Assembly: GCF_029869545.1 (NCBI RefSeq)
Contig: NZ_JARWQD010000249.1
Coordinates: 1 to 64,000 of the forward strand
DNA: 64,000 nucleotides
Direction: 5' to 3'
From: Nocardia wallacei
GTDB lineage: Bacteria > Actinomycetota > Actinomycetes > Mycobacteriales > Mycobacteriaceae
The position numbers and the translations under genes are program-made. Under the pieces are notes generated by a model. That model made no database searches. It saw nothing but the letters and a program-made list of their open reading frames with translations, and was not told where the DNA came from. Below, piece after piece: positions 10,403 through 18,879 of this stretch; position 1 is the first letter of the stretch; each line of letters starts with the position of its first letter.

Positions 10403-11968
10403 GTGGTCGACGGTGAGGTGACGCCCGCGGCGCTGGGACCGGCGCCGTGGGGTTCGCGGCTGCTCGGATCGGCCGAGGAGACGGTCGGCCGGCGGCGGGT
10501 GCGGGTGCAGCTGCTGTTGACGGTGCCGCTGCTGGCGGCGAATCTGACCGGGATCGCCGTGGTGATCGCGCTCGTCGGATTCGTGCTACCCGGGCCGTCG
10601 GTGTTCAGCCGCACGCTGATCCTGCAGAATTTCGTCGCGACGCCGCTGTATTCCGCCGCGGCGGTGCTGATCGGGACGGTCTGGGGTACGGCGTCGGGTC
10701 TGCGGGCGCTGCGCTGGGCGACGGCGGACCCGGATCGGGTGCCGACCGAGGCGGAACAGGCCGCCGCGGTGGCGGTGCCCCGCAGACTGGTGATATTGCA
10801 GGCGCTGCTCTGGGCCGGTGGTGCGGCCGTCCTGACCCCGCTGTACGGCCTCGCCGATCCCGCACTGATTCCGAAGTGCCTGCTGGGCATCGGATTCACG
10901 CTGGTGGTCGTGTGCGCCTTCAGCTATCTGGTCGCCGAGTTCGCCCTGCGGCCGGTCACGACCCGGGTGCTGGAGGCGGCACCGTCGCGGCAGGGCCGCG
11001 GCAGCGGCGTCTTCGGTCGGTCGATCGTGGTGTGGGTGGTCGGCACGGGCGTTCCCGTCGCCGTGATGATGGTCCTCGCGGTCCTGGCGCTGACGCCGGT
11101 GGACATCAGCACCCAGCGGCTCGCGATCTGCGTGCTGTCGCTGGGTGGGCTGACCCTGGTGTTCGGCCTGCTGCTGATGATGCAGACCCTGGCGGCCACC
11201 CTCGCCCCGATCCGCACCGTGCGCCGCGCGCTGCGACGAGTGGAGGACGGCGACCTCGAGGTGGCGGTCACCGTATTCGACGGCACCGAATTGGGAGAAC
11301 TGCAAAGCGGATTCAACCGGATGGTGGACGGCCTGCGGGAGCGGGAGCGGGTGCGGGACCTGTTCGGCCGTCACGTCGGCGACGATGTCGCGGCCGCCGC
11401 GCTGGCCCGCAATCCGGAACTCGGCGGCGAGGAGGTCGAGGCTGCGGCGCTGTTCATCGACATCATCGGATCCACCACCATGGCGGCCGCCCGCCCGGCG
11501 AACGAGATCGTGGCGCTCCTGAACGACTTCTTCGCCATCGTGGTGGACGAGGTGGAACGATACGGCGGCCTGATCAACAAGTTCGAGGGCGACGCCGCGG
11601 TCGCCATCTTCGGCACCCCGGCGCCGCTGTCCGACTTCGCGGGCGCCGCCCTGGCCGCCGCGCGGGCGATCCGTGCCCGATTGTCCGATGCGGCAATGGG
11701 ATTCGACGCCGGAATCGGGGTCGCGGCGGGGCCGGTGGTGGCGGGCAATGTCGGTGCGCATCGGCGATACGAATTCACCGTGATCGGTGACCCCGTCAAC
11801 CAGGCGGCGCGGCTGTGCGAACTGTCCAAGCAGGAGCCCGGGCGGGTGCTGGCCACCGCCGCCACCCTCGAGGCCGCCGGAGAGAGCGAGCGGAAGCACT
11901 GGCGGCTCGGCGAATCGGTCACCTTGCGCGGCCGGACCGAGCCGACCCGCCTGGCGCGTCCGGCCTAA
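10403..11968 (+). CDS. Membrane adenylate/guanylate cyclase with HAMP domain
   Basis: A 521-residue class III nucleotide cyclase with six predicted membrane segments in the first about 265 residues, a HAMP linker (about 262-315) and a C-terminal catalytic domain (about 345-505). The domain order matches the mycobacterial Rv1318c/Rv1319c/Rv1320c/Rv3645 group. The catalytic domain shows FIDIIGST with the metal-binding Asp, FEGDAAVAIFG, and GDPVNQAARL. The product is presumably cAMP made at the inner face of the membrane in response to a membrane or lipid cue. GTG start at 10403. The 3' end overlaps the convergent amidohydrolase gene by 4 nt. Confidence 0.92.
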   Translation: MVDGEVTPAALGPAPWGSRLLGSAEETVGRRRVRVQLLLTVPLLAANLTGIAVVIALVGFVLPGPSVFSRTLILQNFVATPLYSAAAVLIGTVWGTASGLRALRWATADPDRVPTEAEQAAAVAVPRRLVILQALLWAGGAAVLTPLYGLADPALIPKCLLGIGFTLVVVCAFSYLVAEFALRPVTTRVLEAAPSRQGRGSGVFGRSIVVWVVGTGVPVAVMMVLAVLALTPVDISTQRLAICVLSLGGLTLVFGLLLMMQTLAATLAPIRTVRRALRRVEDGDLEVAVTVFDGTELGELQSGFNRMVDGLRERERVRDLFGRHVGDDVAAAALARNPELGGEEVEAAALFIDIIGSTTMAAARPANEIVALLNDFFAIVVDEVERYGGLINKFEGDAAVAIFGTPAPLSDFAGAALAAARAIRARLSDAAMGFDAGIGVAAGPVVAGNVGAHRRYEFTVIGDPVNQAARLCELSKQEPGRVLATAATLEAAGESERKHWRLGESVTLRGRTEPTRLARPA

Positions 11969-12855
11969 CCGATGTCGAACAGCCGGGCGGCATTGCGGTA
12001 GCAGACATTTCGCAGCCAGTCGTCGCCGAGGTCGAGGCGCTCCACTGCGTGGAGTGCGTGGCTGTAGGGGTACGGGATATTGGGGAAGTCGCTGCCGAAC
12101 AGGATGCGATCGCCGAAGTCGAGCAGGCGGCCGCGCTCGGCGGCGGGGAAGGGATCCGCGGATTCGAAGAAGTCGGTGAAGTTCATCGTGGTGTCCAGGT
12201 GGACGCCGTCGAAACGCTCGGCGATATCGAGGAATTCGGAGTATTCGGGAGCGCCCATGTGCGCGATGATCAGGCGCAGCCGCGGATAACGCTGGAGCAG
12301 TTCGGCGATGGGCCCGGGTCCGGTGAACTCGCCCGGCGCGGGGCCCGATCCGCAGTGGATGAGCACCGGAATCCCGGCGTCGGCCAGCATGCCCCACACG
12401 TCGTCGAGGTGCGGATCGCGCGGATGGAAATCGCCGACTTGGACGTGCACCTTGAAGATTCGTGCACCGGCGTCGACCGCCGCCTCCACATAGCTGTCGG
12501 CGTGCCGCTCGGGAAAGAACGTCGCCGTGTGCAGGCAGTCCGGGGTGCGGGCGGCGAAGTCGGCGGCCCACTCGTTGAGCCAGGCCGCCATATCCGGCTT
12601 GTGCGGGTACACCAGCGAGGTGAACGCGCGAACACCGAAGCCGCGCAGGGTCTTCAGCCGCACCTGCTCGTCGTCGCGGTAGGTGATCGGCCAGGGCCTG
12701 CCGATCAGGGGACCGGCGGAGTCGAAATACGACCACACCTTGCGCAGCACCCGGTCGGGCATGAAATGCGTGTGGACATCGATGATTCCCGGCAGCCCGA
12801 GCCGCTGCCGGAACTCGGCGATGTAGGCCGTTTCGTCGTCACCGGTGCCGCTCAA
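11965..12855 (-). CDS. Amidohydrolase family protein (amidohydrolase 2)
   Basis: A 296-residue metal-dependent hydrolase of the amidohydrolase-2 superfamily (ACMSD/PTE-like TIM barrel), a group that includes decarboxylases and lactonases. The N-terminal metal motif is IIDVHTHF. Further His residues occur in KVHVQVGDFHP, LIHCGSG and IIAHMG, and the terminal metal-binding GSDFPNIPY is near residue 262. The start is TTG at 12855, which overlaps the upstream nucleoside hydrolase stop as TTGA and is preceded by GGGGAG. Coupling to a nucleoside hydrolase suggests salvage or ring degradation of a base, but the substrate is not known. Confidence 0.85.
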   Translation of the reverse strand: MSGTGDDETAYIAEFRQRLGLPGIIDVHTHFMPDRVLRKVWSYFDSAGPLIGRPWPITYRDDEQVRLKTLRGFGVRAFTSLVYPHKPDMAAWLNEWAADFAARTPDCLHTATFFPERHADSYVEAAVDAGARIFKVHVQVGDFHPRDPHLDDVWGMLADAGIPVLIHCGSGPAPGEFTGPGPIAELLQRYPRLRLIIAHMGAPEYSEFLDIAERFDGVHLDTTMNFTDFFESADPFPAAERGRLLDFGDRILFGSDFPNIPYPYSHALHAVERLDLGDDWLRNVCYRNAARLFDIG

Positions 12856-13907
12856 CGAATCTCCCCGTCCTGCATCGGCGGATAGACCGTGCGTGCCAGA
12901 TCGCCGACCCGCGCGACGAGCCGATCGAAGAACGCGGCGGGATCGGTGCCGACCACGATGTCCGCGTTGGGTTCCCGGCCCCACATGCCCGCCCAGTCCG
13001 CCACCGTCGTGCCGCGGGTGATGGACCCGCCCAGCTCGACGTCGACGGTGGCGGGCAGGGTCACCGCGAGGGCGGGGTCGAGGGCGACCGCCGCCGCGAA
13101 CGGATCGTGCATATGCGCCAGGTACGGCTGACCGTGATCGCGATGGAATTCGAAGTAGAACCGCACCGCATCGGTGACGAACCGGACGATCGGATTACTC
13201 GCCTTCGATCGGATTCCGCGCGTATCGGATTCGGAGAGCCGCTCCACCGGAACGCTGTCGGCGCGTTCGCCGAGGTGAATCAGGTGGTCGGGGCGCATCT
13301 CGATGGTCTCGGTGACGTCGAGCCCGCAGACGAGCGGCCGCCGGTCGGCCGGAACCGCGGCGAAGGCGTCGAAGACCTCCTTCCACGCCTCGGGATCGAC
13401 GTGCACATTCCACTCGGTGGTCGGCGTGGTGTTGCCCGGCCGCTGGAACGCTCCGCCCATCACGACCAACCGCCGAAGCAGGTGCGGCAGTTGCGGTTCC
13501 GCCCGCAGCGCCAACGCCAGGTTGGTGAGCGGGCCGGTGCACAGCCCGACGATCTCCCCGGGATGCGCCCGCGCGAGGTCCACCCACAGCCGCGCCGCGG
13601 ACCGGTCGGACAGCGTGCGCGCCGACGGTGGGAACTCCGCGTACCCGATGCCCTGCGGCCCGTGGGTGTCCTCGGTCGTGCGCAGCGCGATCGCCAGCGG
13701 TGCCGCGGCGCCGTGGGCCACCTCGATATCCGGTGCCCGGCACAGGTCCAGGAGCGCGAGATTGTTGGCCGCGACCTGTGGCTCCGGGACGTTGCCCGCG
13801 GTGGAGGCGATGCCGACGATCTCGGCCTCCGGACTCGCCAGGAGGTACAGGAGCGCCAGGGCATCGTCGATACCGGTATCGACATCCATGATGATCTTCT
13901 GCCGCAC
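12852..13907 (-). CDS. Nucleoside hydrolase (inosine-uridine-preferring family)
   Basis: A 351-residue nucleoside N-ribohydrolase, which splits a ribonucleoside into base and ribose. The calcium-binding family motif DVDTGIDDA is at about residues 8-16. TGPLTNLALAL, VVMGGAF and a distal HDPFAAAVAL (with the family His-Asp) complete the active site. GTG start at 13907. It is the first gene of a two-gene unit with the amidohydrolase, whose start overlaps its stop. Base specificity (purine or pyrimidine) cannot be read from the sequence with confidence. Confidence 0.92.
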   Translation of the reverse strand: MRQKIIMDVDTGIDDALALLYLLASPEAEIVGIASTAGNVPEPQVAANNLALLDLCRAPDIEVAHGAAAPLAIALRTTEDTHGPQGIGYAEFPPSARTLSDRSAARLWVDLARAHPGEIVGLCTGPLTNLALALRAEPQLPHLLRRLVVMGGAFQRPGNTTPTTEWNVHVDPEAWKEVFDAFAAVPADRRPLVCGLDVTETIEMRPDHLIHLGERADSVPVERLSESDTRGIRSKASNPIVRFVTDAVRFYFEFHRDHGQPYLAHMHDPFAAAVALDPALAVTLPATVDVELGGSITRGTTVADWAGMWGREPNADIVVGTDPAAFFDRLVARVGDLARTVYPPMQDGEIR

Positions 13908-13923
13908 ATGTCGAGCCTAGCGA

Positions 13924-15138
13924 TCAGTACGTCGGCAGCTCGTAACCGTCGGTCTTGCCGAAGAAGATCTTCTTCGTCACCGGCCGCATGACCCGCGACA
14001 TCATGGCCCGATTCGCGGTGCGGCGCAGGGCGGTTCCGAAGGTCGTGGGCGAGAGCATCGTCTTGATGCCACCGCCGGGCAGCTCCTTGGCCTTGTCGAG
14101 GAACGGCGTGACCCGGTCCTCGTAGCGGCGCAGCGCCGCGGGCAGATCGCCCGGCCCGGCGGCGATCTCGCCCGTGAGAATGTACGCGCCCACGATGGCC
14201 ATCGCGGTGCCCATTCCGGTCATCGGCGAGCCGCAGTATCCGGCATCGCCCACCAGGGTCACCCGTCCGGCGGCGAGGCTCGGCATATCGATCCGTGCCA
14301 GCTCGTCGAAGTAGAAGTCGTGGGTGGTGGTCATGGCGTCGAGGATGGCGGGGGAGTGCCACCCGGCATCGGCCAGCATCCGCCGGATGAGCCGCTGCTG
14401 TGCGGCGGTGTCGCGGCGCAGCGCCGGATCGGGCTCGGCCAGCAGCGTCAGGATGGCCTTCGAGGTGGCGGGATCGTGATCGGGCCGGATGCCGACGGCC
14501 GCGCCGGGCACCGTCTGCAGGGCGAACCAGCCGGGCCGCACGCCGGGCGGAGTCGGGATGGTGAAGAACGAGGCGTAGCCGCCGAGGAAGGTGCTGTACC
14601 GCTCCTCGGGGCCGAAGGCCAGGCGGCGCGTCGCCGAATGCACACCGTCCGCCCCGACGACCAGATCGAAGCGCTCGGTGCGGCCGGAGGCGAAGGCCAC
14701 CTCGACGCCGTCGTCGTCCTGCGTGAGTGCCTCGATCCACTCGCCGTAGCGATAGTCCGGTTCGCCTCCGGCCGCCGCGACCTCGTCCAGCAGCACCTGG
14801 TTCAGGTCGCCGCGCGTGATCTCGATCTCCGCGACCGGACCTTTCCCGTCGAAATCCTCCATCGACAGGTTCGCGTAGGTGTGGCCCCGCGGATCGATAT
14901 AGGAGATGCCCAGCTCCTCGAGCTGATACTTGCGGATGCCCGGCATCAGGCCCATGCGCTCGGCCGCCTCGCGGCCGGCGCCGCGCAGATCGACGGCCTG
15001 GCCGCCGGGCCGGGGGGCGGGCGCCCGTTCGACGACGGTGACGGAGATCCCGGACCGAAGCAGTTGCAGCGCAACGGCATTACCGGCGATGCCGCCGCCG
15101 GAGACGAGGATGCGAGGGGCGGATGCGGAGCTGTTCAC
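13924..15138 (-). CDS. FAD-dependent monooxygenase
   Basis: A 404-residue class A flavoprotein monooxygenase related to the TetX/p-hydroxybenzoate hydroxylase group, which uses NAD(P)H and O2 to hydroxylate aromatic compounds. The FAD-binding GxGxxG-type motif GGGIAGNA is at about 14-21, the DG motif GADGVHSATRR near 164-174, and the GD motif VGDAGYCGSP near 295-304. GTG start at 15138 behind AGGAA. It is divergent from the TetR gene at 15241 with two related palindromes between them, so expression is probably ligand-induced. Substrate unknown; drug or aromatic inactivation is possible. Confidence 0.9.
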   Translation of the reverse strand: MNSSASAPRILVSGGGIAGNAVALQLLRSGISVTVVERAPAPRPGGQAVDLRGAGREAAERMGLMPGIRKYQLEELGISYIDPRGHTYANLSMEDFDGKGPVAEIEITRGDLNQVLLDEVAAAGGEPDYRYGEWIEALTQDDDGVEVAFASGRTERFDLVVGADGVHSATRRLAFGPEERYSTFLGGYASFFTIPTPPGVRPGWFALQTVPGAAVGIRPDHDPATSKAILTLLAEPDPALRRDTAAQQRLIRRMLADAGWHSPAILDAMTTTHDFYFDELARIDMPSLAAGRVTLVGDAGYCGSPMTGMGTAMAIVGAYILTGEIAAGPGDLPAALRRYEDRVTPFLDKAKELPGGGIKTMLSPTTFGTALRRTANRAMMSRVMRPVTKKIFFGKTDGYELPTY

Positions 15139-15168
15139 GGTGGGTTCCTGTTCTTTGGTTCGAACGTC

Positions 15169-15222
15169 TTAGACAAATGTCTAACAGAGGTTTGCACGGA
15201 TGTCTAGTACAAATGTCTAAGA
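15169..15222. promoter_or_regulatory. Two TetR operator copies between monooxygenase and TetR
   Basis: TTAGACAAATGTCTAA (15169-15184) is a palindrome with 7-bp perfect arms around AA. A second, imperfect copy, CTAGTACAAATGTCTAAG (15204-15221), shares the right half ACAAATGTCTAA. Both lie in the 102-nt gap between the divergent monooxygenase and TetR genes. Two half-overlapping sites suggest cooperative binding of two dimers, which is inferred. Confidence 0.72.
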
Positions 15223-15240
15223 CGCTGGTAGGGTGGGGTC

Positions 15241-15813
15241 ATGGGAAATCGGGAAGACCTCTTGGCCGGTGCCCGCAAGGCGATTCTCGAGCGCGGGCTG
15301 GCGAAGGTGACCGCACGCGATATCGCGGCCGCCGCGGGTGTCAGCCTGGCCGCCATCGGCTATCACTTCGGATCCAAGGACCGGCTGGTGTCCGAGGCCG
15401 TCACCGAGGGAGTGGGCGGCGAGATCGGCGACAGCGTGGAGGCGGCGATCCGGGAGGCGGGGGAGGGGCGCTCGCTGTGGGAGTCGATCGGGCCCACGTG
15501 GGACGGCTTTCTCGACGCCGTGCGCAACAATCACGAGCAACTGCTGCTGAGCTTGGAGAACGGGGTCCGGATCGCCCGCTCGCCCGAGCTGCAGACCTAT
15601 CTGTCGGAGGCGACCGAGGGCGCCTACGCCGATATCGCGGCGAGCCTGCGCGCCGCGCATCCGGAGCTGTCCGCCGCGGAGGCACGCGCCGTGGCGAAGC
15701 TGTATTTCGTGTTGTTCCAGGGGTTCGCGATGCTCCACCTGCTCGCCCCCTCGGGCGACCTGCTGCACGGCGAGGATGTGGAACTGGCGGTGAAGACGCT
15801 GCGCGCAAAGTAA
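15241..15813 (+). CDS. TetR family transcriptional regulator
   Basis: A 190-residue TetR repressor with an N-terminal helix-turn-helix (about residues 20-55) ending in the recognition segment VSLAAIGYHFGSKDRL, and an all-helical ligand-binding C-terminus. ATG start at 15241 after GGTGGGG. Its position and the twin palindromes upstream argue that it represses both itself and the flavin monooxygenase. It is followed 25 nt later by a type II thioesterase gene on the same strand, which may be cotranscribed. Confidence 0.88.
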   Translation: MGNREDLLAGARKAILERGLAKVTARDIAAAAGVSLAAIGYHFGSKDRLVSEAVTEGVGGEIGDSVEAAIREAGEGRSLWESIGPTWDGFLDAVRNNHEQLLLSLENGVRIARSPELQTYLSEATEGAYADIAASLRAAHPELSAAEARAVAKLYFVLFQGFAMLHLLAPSGDLLHGEDVELAVKTLRAK

Positions 15814-15838
15814 GCTCGCGGCGGAAGGAGGCCCGAGC

Positions 15839-16594
15839 GTGGCGCGATCCATCGAGGGTACCGAGTGGCTGCGAGAGTTACGGGGCGCGGCGCATCCGCA
15901 TGCGGTGCTGGTCTGTTTCCCGCCGGGCGGGGGCTCGGCAAGCGCCTATCAAGGGTTGGCGCAGCATCTCGGCGACGGCATCGCGGTGGTCGCGGTGCAG
16001 TATCCGGGGCGGCAGGATCGGCTCGGTGAACCCATGGTCGCCGACATCGGGGAACTGGCCGACCGGGTGGCCCGCGATCTGCGGGCGTGGAAGCCCGGCG
16101 CGGAGCTGGCGCTGTTCGGGCACAGCATGGGTGCGACGGTGGCCTTCGAGACGGCCCGCCGCCTGGAAGCCGAGGGCCACAACCCGATTCGGCTGTTCGC
16201 CTCCGGGCGGATCGCCCCATCGGACCCCTATCCTGGGCGGCTGCACGAGGCGCCGGATGCGGACCTGATCGCCGAACTGGAGCGCCTCGCCAACGATCCC
16301 GCGTCCGTGGCGATCCTGCGCACCGAGCCCGGCCTGGCCGAGCTGGTGCTGCCCGCGGTCCGCAACGACTACCGAGCCGTCGAGACCTACACCTACACGC
16401 CGGGAAAACCGCTGCGGTGCACCGTCTCCGCGCTCCTCGGCGACGCCGACCCGACCGTGAGCCCGGAGCAGGCCGACCGCTGGCGTGAGCACACCGTCGG
16501 CGAGTTCGAGCTGGCCATATTCCCCGGCCGCCACTTCTATCTGGATGAACGGGTGCCCGAGCTGGCGGAGTTCATCGCGGCCCGCCTGAGATAG
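15839..16594 (+). CDS. Type II thioesterase (GrsT-like alpha/beta hydrolase)
   Basis: A 251-residue external thioesterase of the GrsT/RifR group, which removes misprimed acyl groups from carrier proteins of polyketide or nonribosomal peptide synthases. The early FPPGGGSAS motif (27-35) forms the oxyanion region, GHSMGA at 94-99 holds nucleophile Ser96, and His232 sits in FPGRHFYL. The start is GTG at 15839, a few bases after GGAAGGAGG. No synthase gene is in this window, so it is either an orphan serving a remote cluster or acts on another acyl thioester. Its 3' end overlaps the convergent DUF2784 gene by 58 nt. Confidence 0.88.
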   Translation: MARSIEGTEWLRELRGAAHPHAVLVCFPPGGGSASAYQGLAQHLGDGIAVVAVQYPGRQDRLGEPMVADIGELADRVARDLRAWKPGAELALFGHSMGATVAFETARRLEAEGHNPIRLFASGRIAPSDPYPGRLHEAPDADLIAELERLANDPASVAILRTEPGLAELVLPAVRNDYRAVETYTYTPGKPLRCTVSALLGDADPTVSPEQADRWREHTVGEFELAIFPGRHFYLDERVPELAEFIAARLR

Positions 16595-16938
16595 TCCCGG
16601 CGCCACCACAGCCCGGCCCACGAGGCCACGACGACGATCACGACCAGCAGGCGCACCAGATCCAGTGCGTCGCGCGGGTACAGCACACCGGTGATGTAGT
16701 GGTCGATGAATCCGCTCGGAGGGAGCCCCTCCTGGCCCGCGCGATGCCGGGCCCAGTTCTCGAGGTGCGTGAGCGGGCAGTCGACCCCGACCAATACCGT
16801 GCTGAATCCCCAGACGACCGCCACCAGGTGGGTCCAGATCGTCCAGCGCCAGCGCCACGCGAGAAATCCGCCCGTCACCAGATAGACGACGAACAGGAAG
16901 TGCACGCCCGCGGTGGCATCGGCCAGCAGCCGGTACAT
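16537..16938 (-). CDS. DUF2784 family membrane protein
   Basis: A 133-residue small membrane protein of the DUF2784 family. Three or four hydrophobic segments are visible at about 6-27, 36-52 and 90-110, and the family core HFLFVVYLVTGGFLAWRW and CPLTHLENWAR is present, followed by FIDHY. The ATG at 16938 is chosen because the hydrophobic family domain begins directly there; upstream in-frame sequence is Arg/Pro-rich and unlikely to be coding. The last about 20 codons run antisense to the end of the thioesterase gene. Function unknown. Confidence 0.82.
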   Translation of the reverse strand: MYRLLADATAGVHFLFVVYLVTGGFLAWRWRWTIWTHLVAVVWGFSTVLVGVDCPLTHLENWARHRAGQEGLPPSGFIDHYITGVLYPRDALDLVRLLVVIVVVASWAGLWWRRDYLRRAAMNSASSGTRSSR

Positions 16939-17361
16939 CACAGGTACCAGCGTAACCGCAGGTCGTCCGGGTGCGCAGGCACTCGGCGCGGGAATGGGAC
17001 GCCGGTGCGAGATCCATCGCCGAATGCAGTTCGATACCAATACACCGATATGCGCATCTGAGCATGTCTCCGCCGAGGTGTCGCGCGTGGCAGGGGAGTG
17101 TCGGGCCACGTCCGGAAACCCGCCGTCGACAGGGGAGGAGATGCGCTGGGGCCCTTGTAGTTTCGCAACGATTGGTGTGAGACCCCTGCATGCAGGCGTG
17201 TTAGCGCGCCAGCCGTCTATGCCGGGATAGCCGTCCGATATTTCAATACCGATATCGACCTATGCGAATTAATGCATTTCAATCTCAATTGCGTGTCGCG
17301 TTCGAAGTCACCTTAGAAACAAGCATCGAGGGAGAGGGAGGCCCGACCGAGTCGGCCGACT
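16939..17361. other. Intergenic region, no gene found
   Basis: This 423-nt gap lies downstream of the zinc-ribbon SDR and upstream of the DUF2784 gene. Its second half (about 17200-17320) is clearly more AT-rich than the window average and may hold a promoter. A 12-bp perfect palindrome, CCTGCATGCAGG, is at 17185-17196. I see no coding frame or RNA I can name. Confidence 0.5.
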
Positions 17362-18825
17362 TCACCAGCTGGAGGGCTCGTAGTCCTTGAGGAAGCAGCC
17401 GAACAGGTCGTGCCCGTTCTCGCCGCGCACGATCGGGTCGTACACGCGGGCGGCGCCGTCGACCAGGTCCAGCGGCGCGTGGAAGCCCTCCTCGGCGAGG
17501 CGGAGCTTGGTGTAGTGCGGGCGCTCGTCGGTGATCCAGCCGGTGTCTACGGCGGTCATGAGGATGCGGTCGGATTCGAACATTTCCCGGGCGCTGGTGC
17601 GGGTGAGCATGTTCAGCGCCGCCTTGGCCATATTGGTGTGGGGGTGGCCGGGACCCTTGTAGCCGCGGCCGAAGACGCCCTCCATAGCGGAGACGTTCAC
17701 GACGTACTTGCGGCGGGCGGGCGCGGCGGCCATGGCCGGGCGCAGCCGCGAGACGAGGATGAACGGGGCCACCGAGTTGCACAGTTGCACCTCGAGCAGT
17801 TCGGTGGCGTCGACCTCGGCGACGTTCTGCACCCAGCTGTTGGTGTGGGCGAGATCGGGGACCAGGCCACCGGCGTCGATGGCGACGCCGCGGGAAATCC
17901 GTTCGGGCGTGGCCGATCCCGCGACGAGCGCGAGCTCGGTGACCTCGGTCGCCGACAGCGCGGAGCCGAGGGATGCGGTGAGCGCGGTCGGGTGGGCCTG
18001 CATGGTCTTGCCGAAGCTGACGGTGTCGGGCAGTGCGCCCGCGGGCAGCGGGCCGGACTCGGCCTCGACGAGCGCGCTGTAGGCGCCGGGGGAGCGCCGG
18101 ACGGTCTGGGCGGCGTTGTTGATGAGGATGTCGAGCGGGCCCTGCGCGGCGACGTCGTCGGCGAGCGCCACCACTTGCGCCGGATCGCGCAGGTCGATGC
18201 CGACGACGCGGAGCCGGTGCAGCCAGTCGGCGCTGTCGGGCTGCGCGGCGAAGCGGCGGATGGCGTCGTTGGGGAAGCGGGTGGTGACGGTGGTGTGGGC
18301 GCCGTCGCGCAGCAGGCGCAGCGCGATGTACATGCCGATCTTGGCGCGGCCGCCCGTCAGCAGTGCGCGGCGGCCGCGCAGGTCGGTGCGGGCGTCGCGC
18401 TTGGCGTGGCCGGTGGCGGCGCAGTCGGGGCAGAGCTGGTGGTAGAAGGCGTCGACGCGGGTGTAGCGCTGCTTGCAGATGTAGCAGGGGCGGGGCCGGA
18501 TGAGTTGGCCCGCAGTGGCGCCGGTGGTGTTGGAGGACAGCGGGATTCCGGCCGTCTCGTCATCGATGCGGTTCGGTGAGCCGGTGGCGGTTCCGGCGAC
18601 GACGGCCCGGTCCGCGGCGGTCTTGGCGTCGCGGGCCTCGATCCGCCGCCGGCGCTTGAGCTGTTTGAACAGGTGGCCGACGGCGCGCTGCACGGCGACG
18701 GAGTCGGGATGGTCCTTGTCGAGCTGCCCCGCCTGATCGAGCACGCGCAGGCAGATGGCGAGTTCGTCGGGGTCGATCGCGGTGTCCGGCGATACGGCGG
18801 CGGTCGTCGGGTCGTGATCGGCCAT
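17362..18825 (-). CDS. SDR-fold oxidoreductase with N-terminal zinc ribbon
   Basis: A 487-residue protein with three parts: a helical N-terminus (about 15-75), a four-Cys zinc-ribbon-like motif (Cys114, Cys117, Cys132, Cys135), and an SDR Rossmann domain from about 148. The nucleotide motif is TGGRAKIG (157-164) and INNAAQT corresponds to NNAG. The usual YxxxK is replaced: the Lys is kept in HTNMAKAA but the Tyr position is Thr, so classical proton relay is absent. The ending GxFLKDYEPSSW is distinctive. I know this as a conserved but uncharacterised family; the metal site and altered catalytic Tyr make ordinary dehydrogenase activity uncertain. It stands upstream of no coupled gene. Confidence 0.83.
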   Translation of the reverse strand: MADHDPTTAAVSPDTAIDPDELAICLRVLDQAGQLDKDHPDSVAVQRAVGHLFKQLKRRRRIEARDAKTAADRAVVAGTATGSPNRIDDETAGIPLSSNTTGATAGQLIRPRPCYICKQRYTRVDAFYHQLCPDCAATGHAKRDARTDLRGRRALLTGGRAKIGMYIALRLLRDGAHTTVTTRFPNDAIRRFAAQPDSADWLHRLRVVGIDLRDPAQVVALADDVAAQGPLDILINNAAQTVRRSPGAYSALVEAESGPLPAGALPDTVSFGKTMQAHPTALTASLGSALSATEVTELALVAGSATPERISRGVAIDAGGLVPDLAHTNSWVQNVAEVDATELLEVQLCNSVAPFILVSRLRPAMAAAPARRKYVVNVSAMEGVFGRGYKGPGHPHTNMAKAALNMLTRTSAREMFESDRILMTAVDTGWITDERPHYTKLRLAEEGFHAPLDLVDGAARVYDPIVRGENGHDLFGCFLKDYEPSSW

Positions 18826-18879
18826 CGTGCTGGGAGTCGGTCCTTCGTGCGCTGGTGGGGGTGGCGCCTCATTGTCGCA

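Noticed and set aside
15839..16594. The type II thioesterase as part of a PKS/NRPS cluster
   Set aside because: No ketosynthase, adenylation or carrier-protein sequence occurs in the window, so a cluster cannot be claimed.
17185..17196. 12-bp palindrome CCTGCATGCAGG as an operator or recombination site
   Set aside because: It stands alone, is not in a divergent promoter and contains common restriction-like words; symmetry of this length arises by chance.
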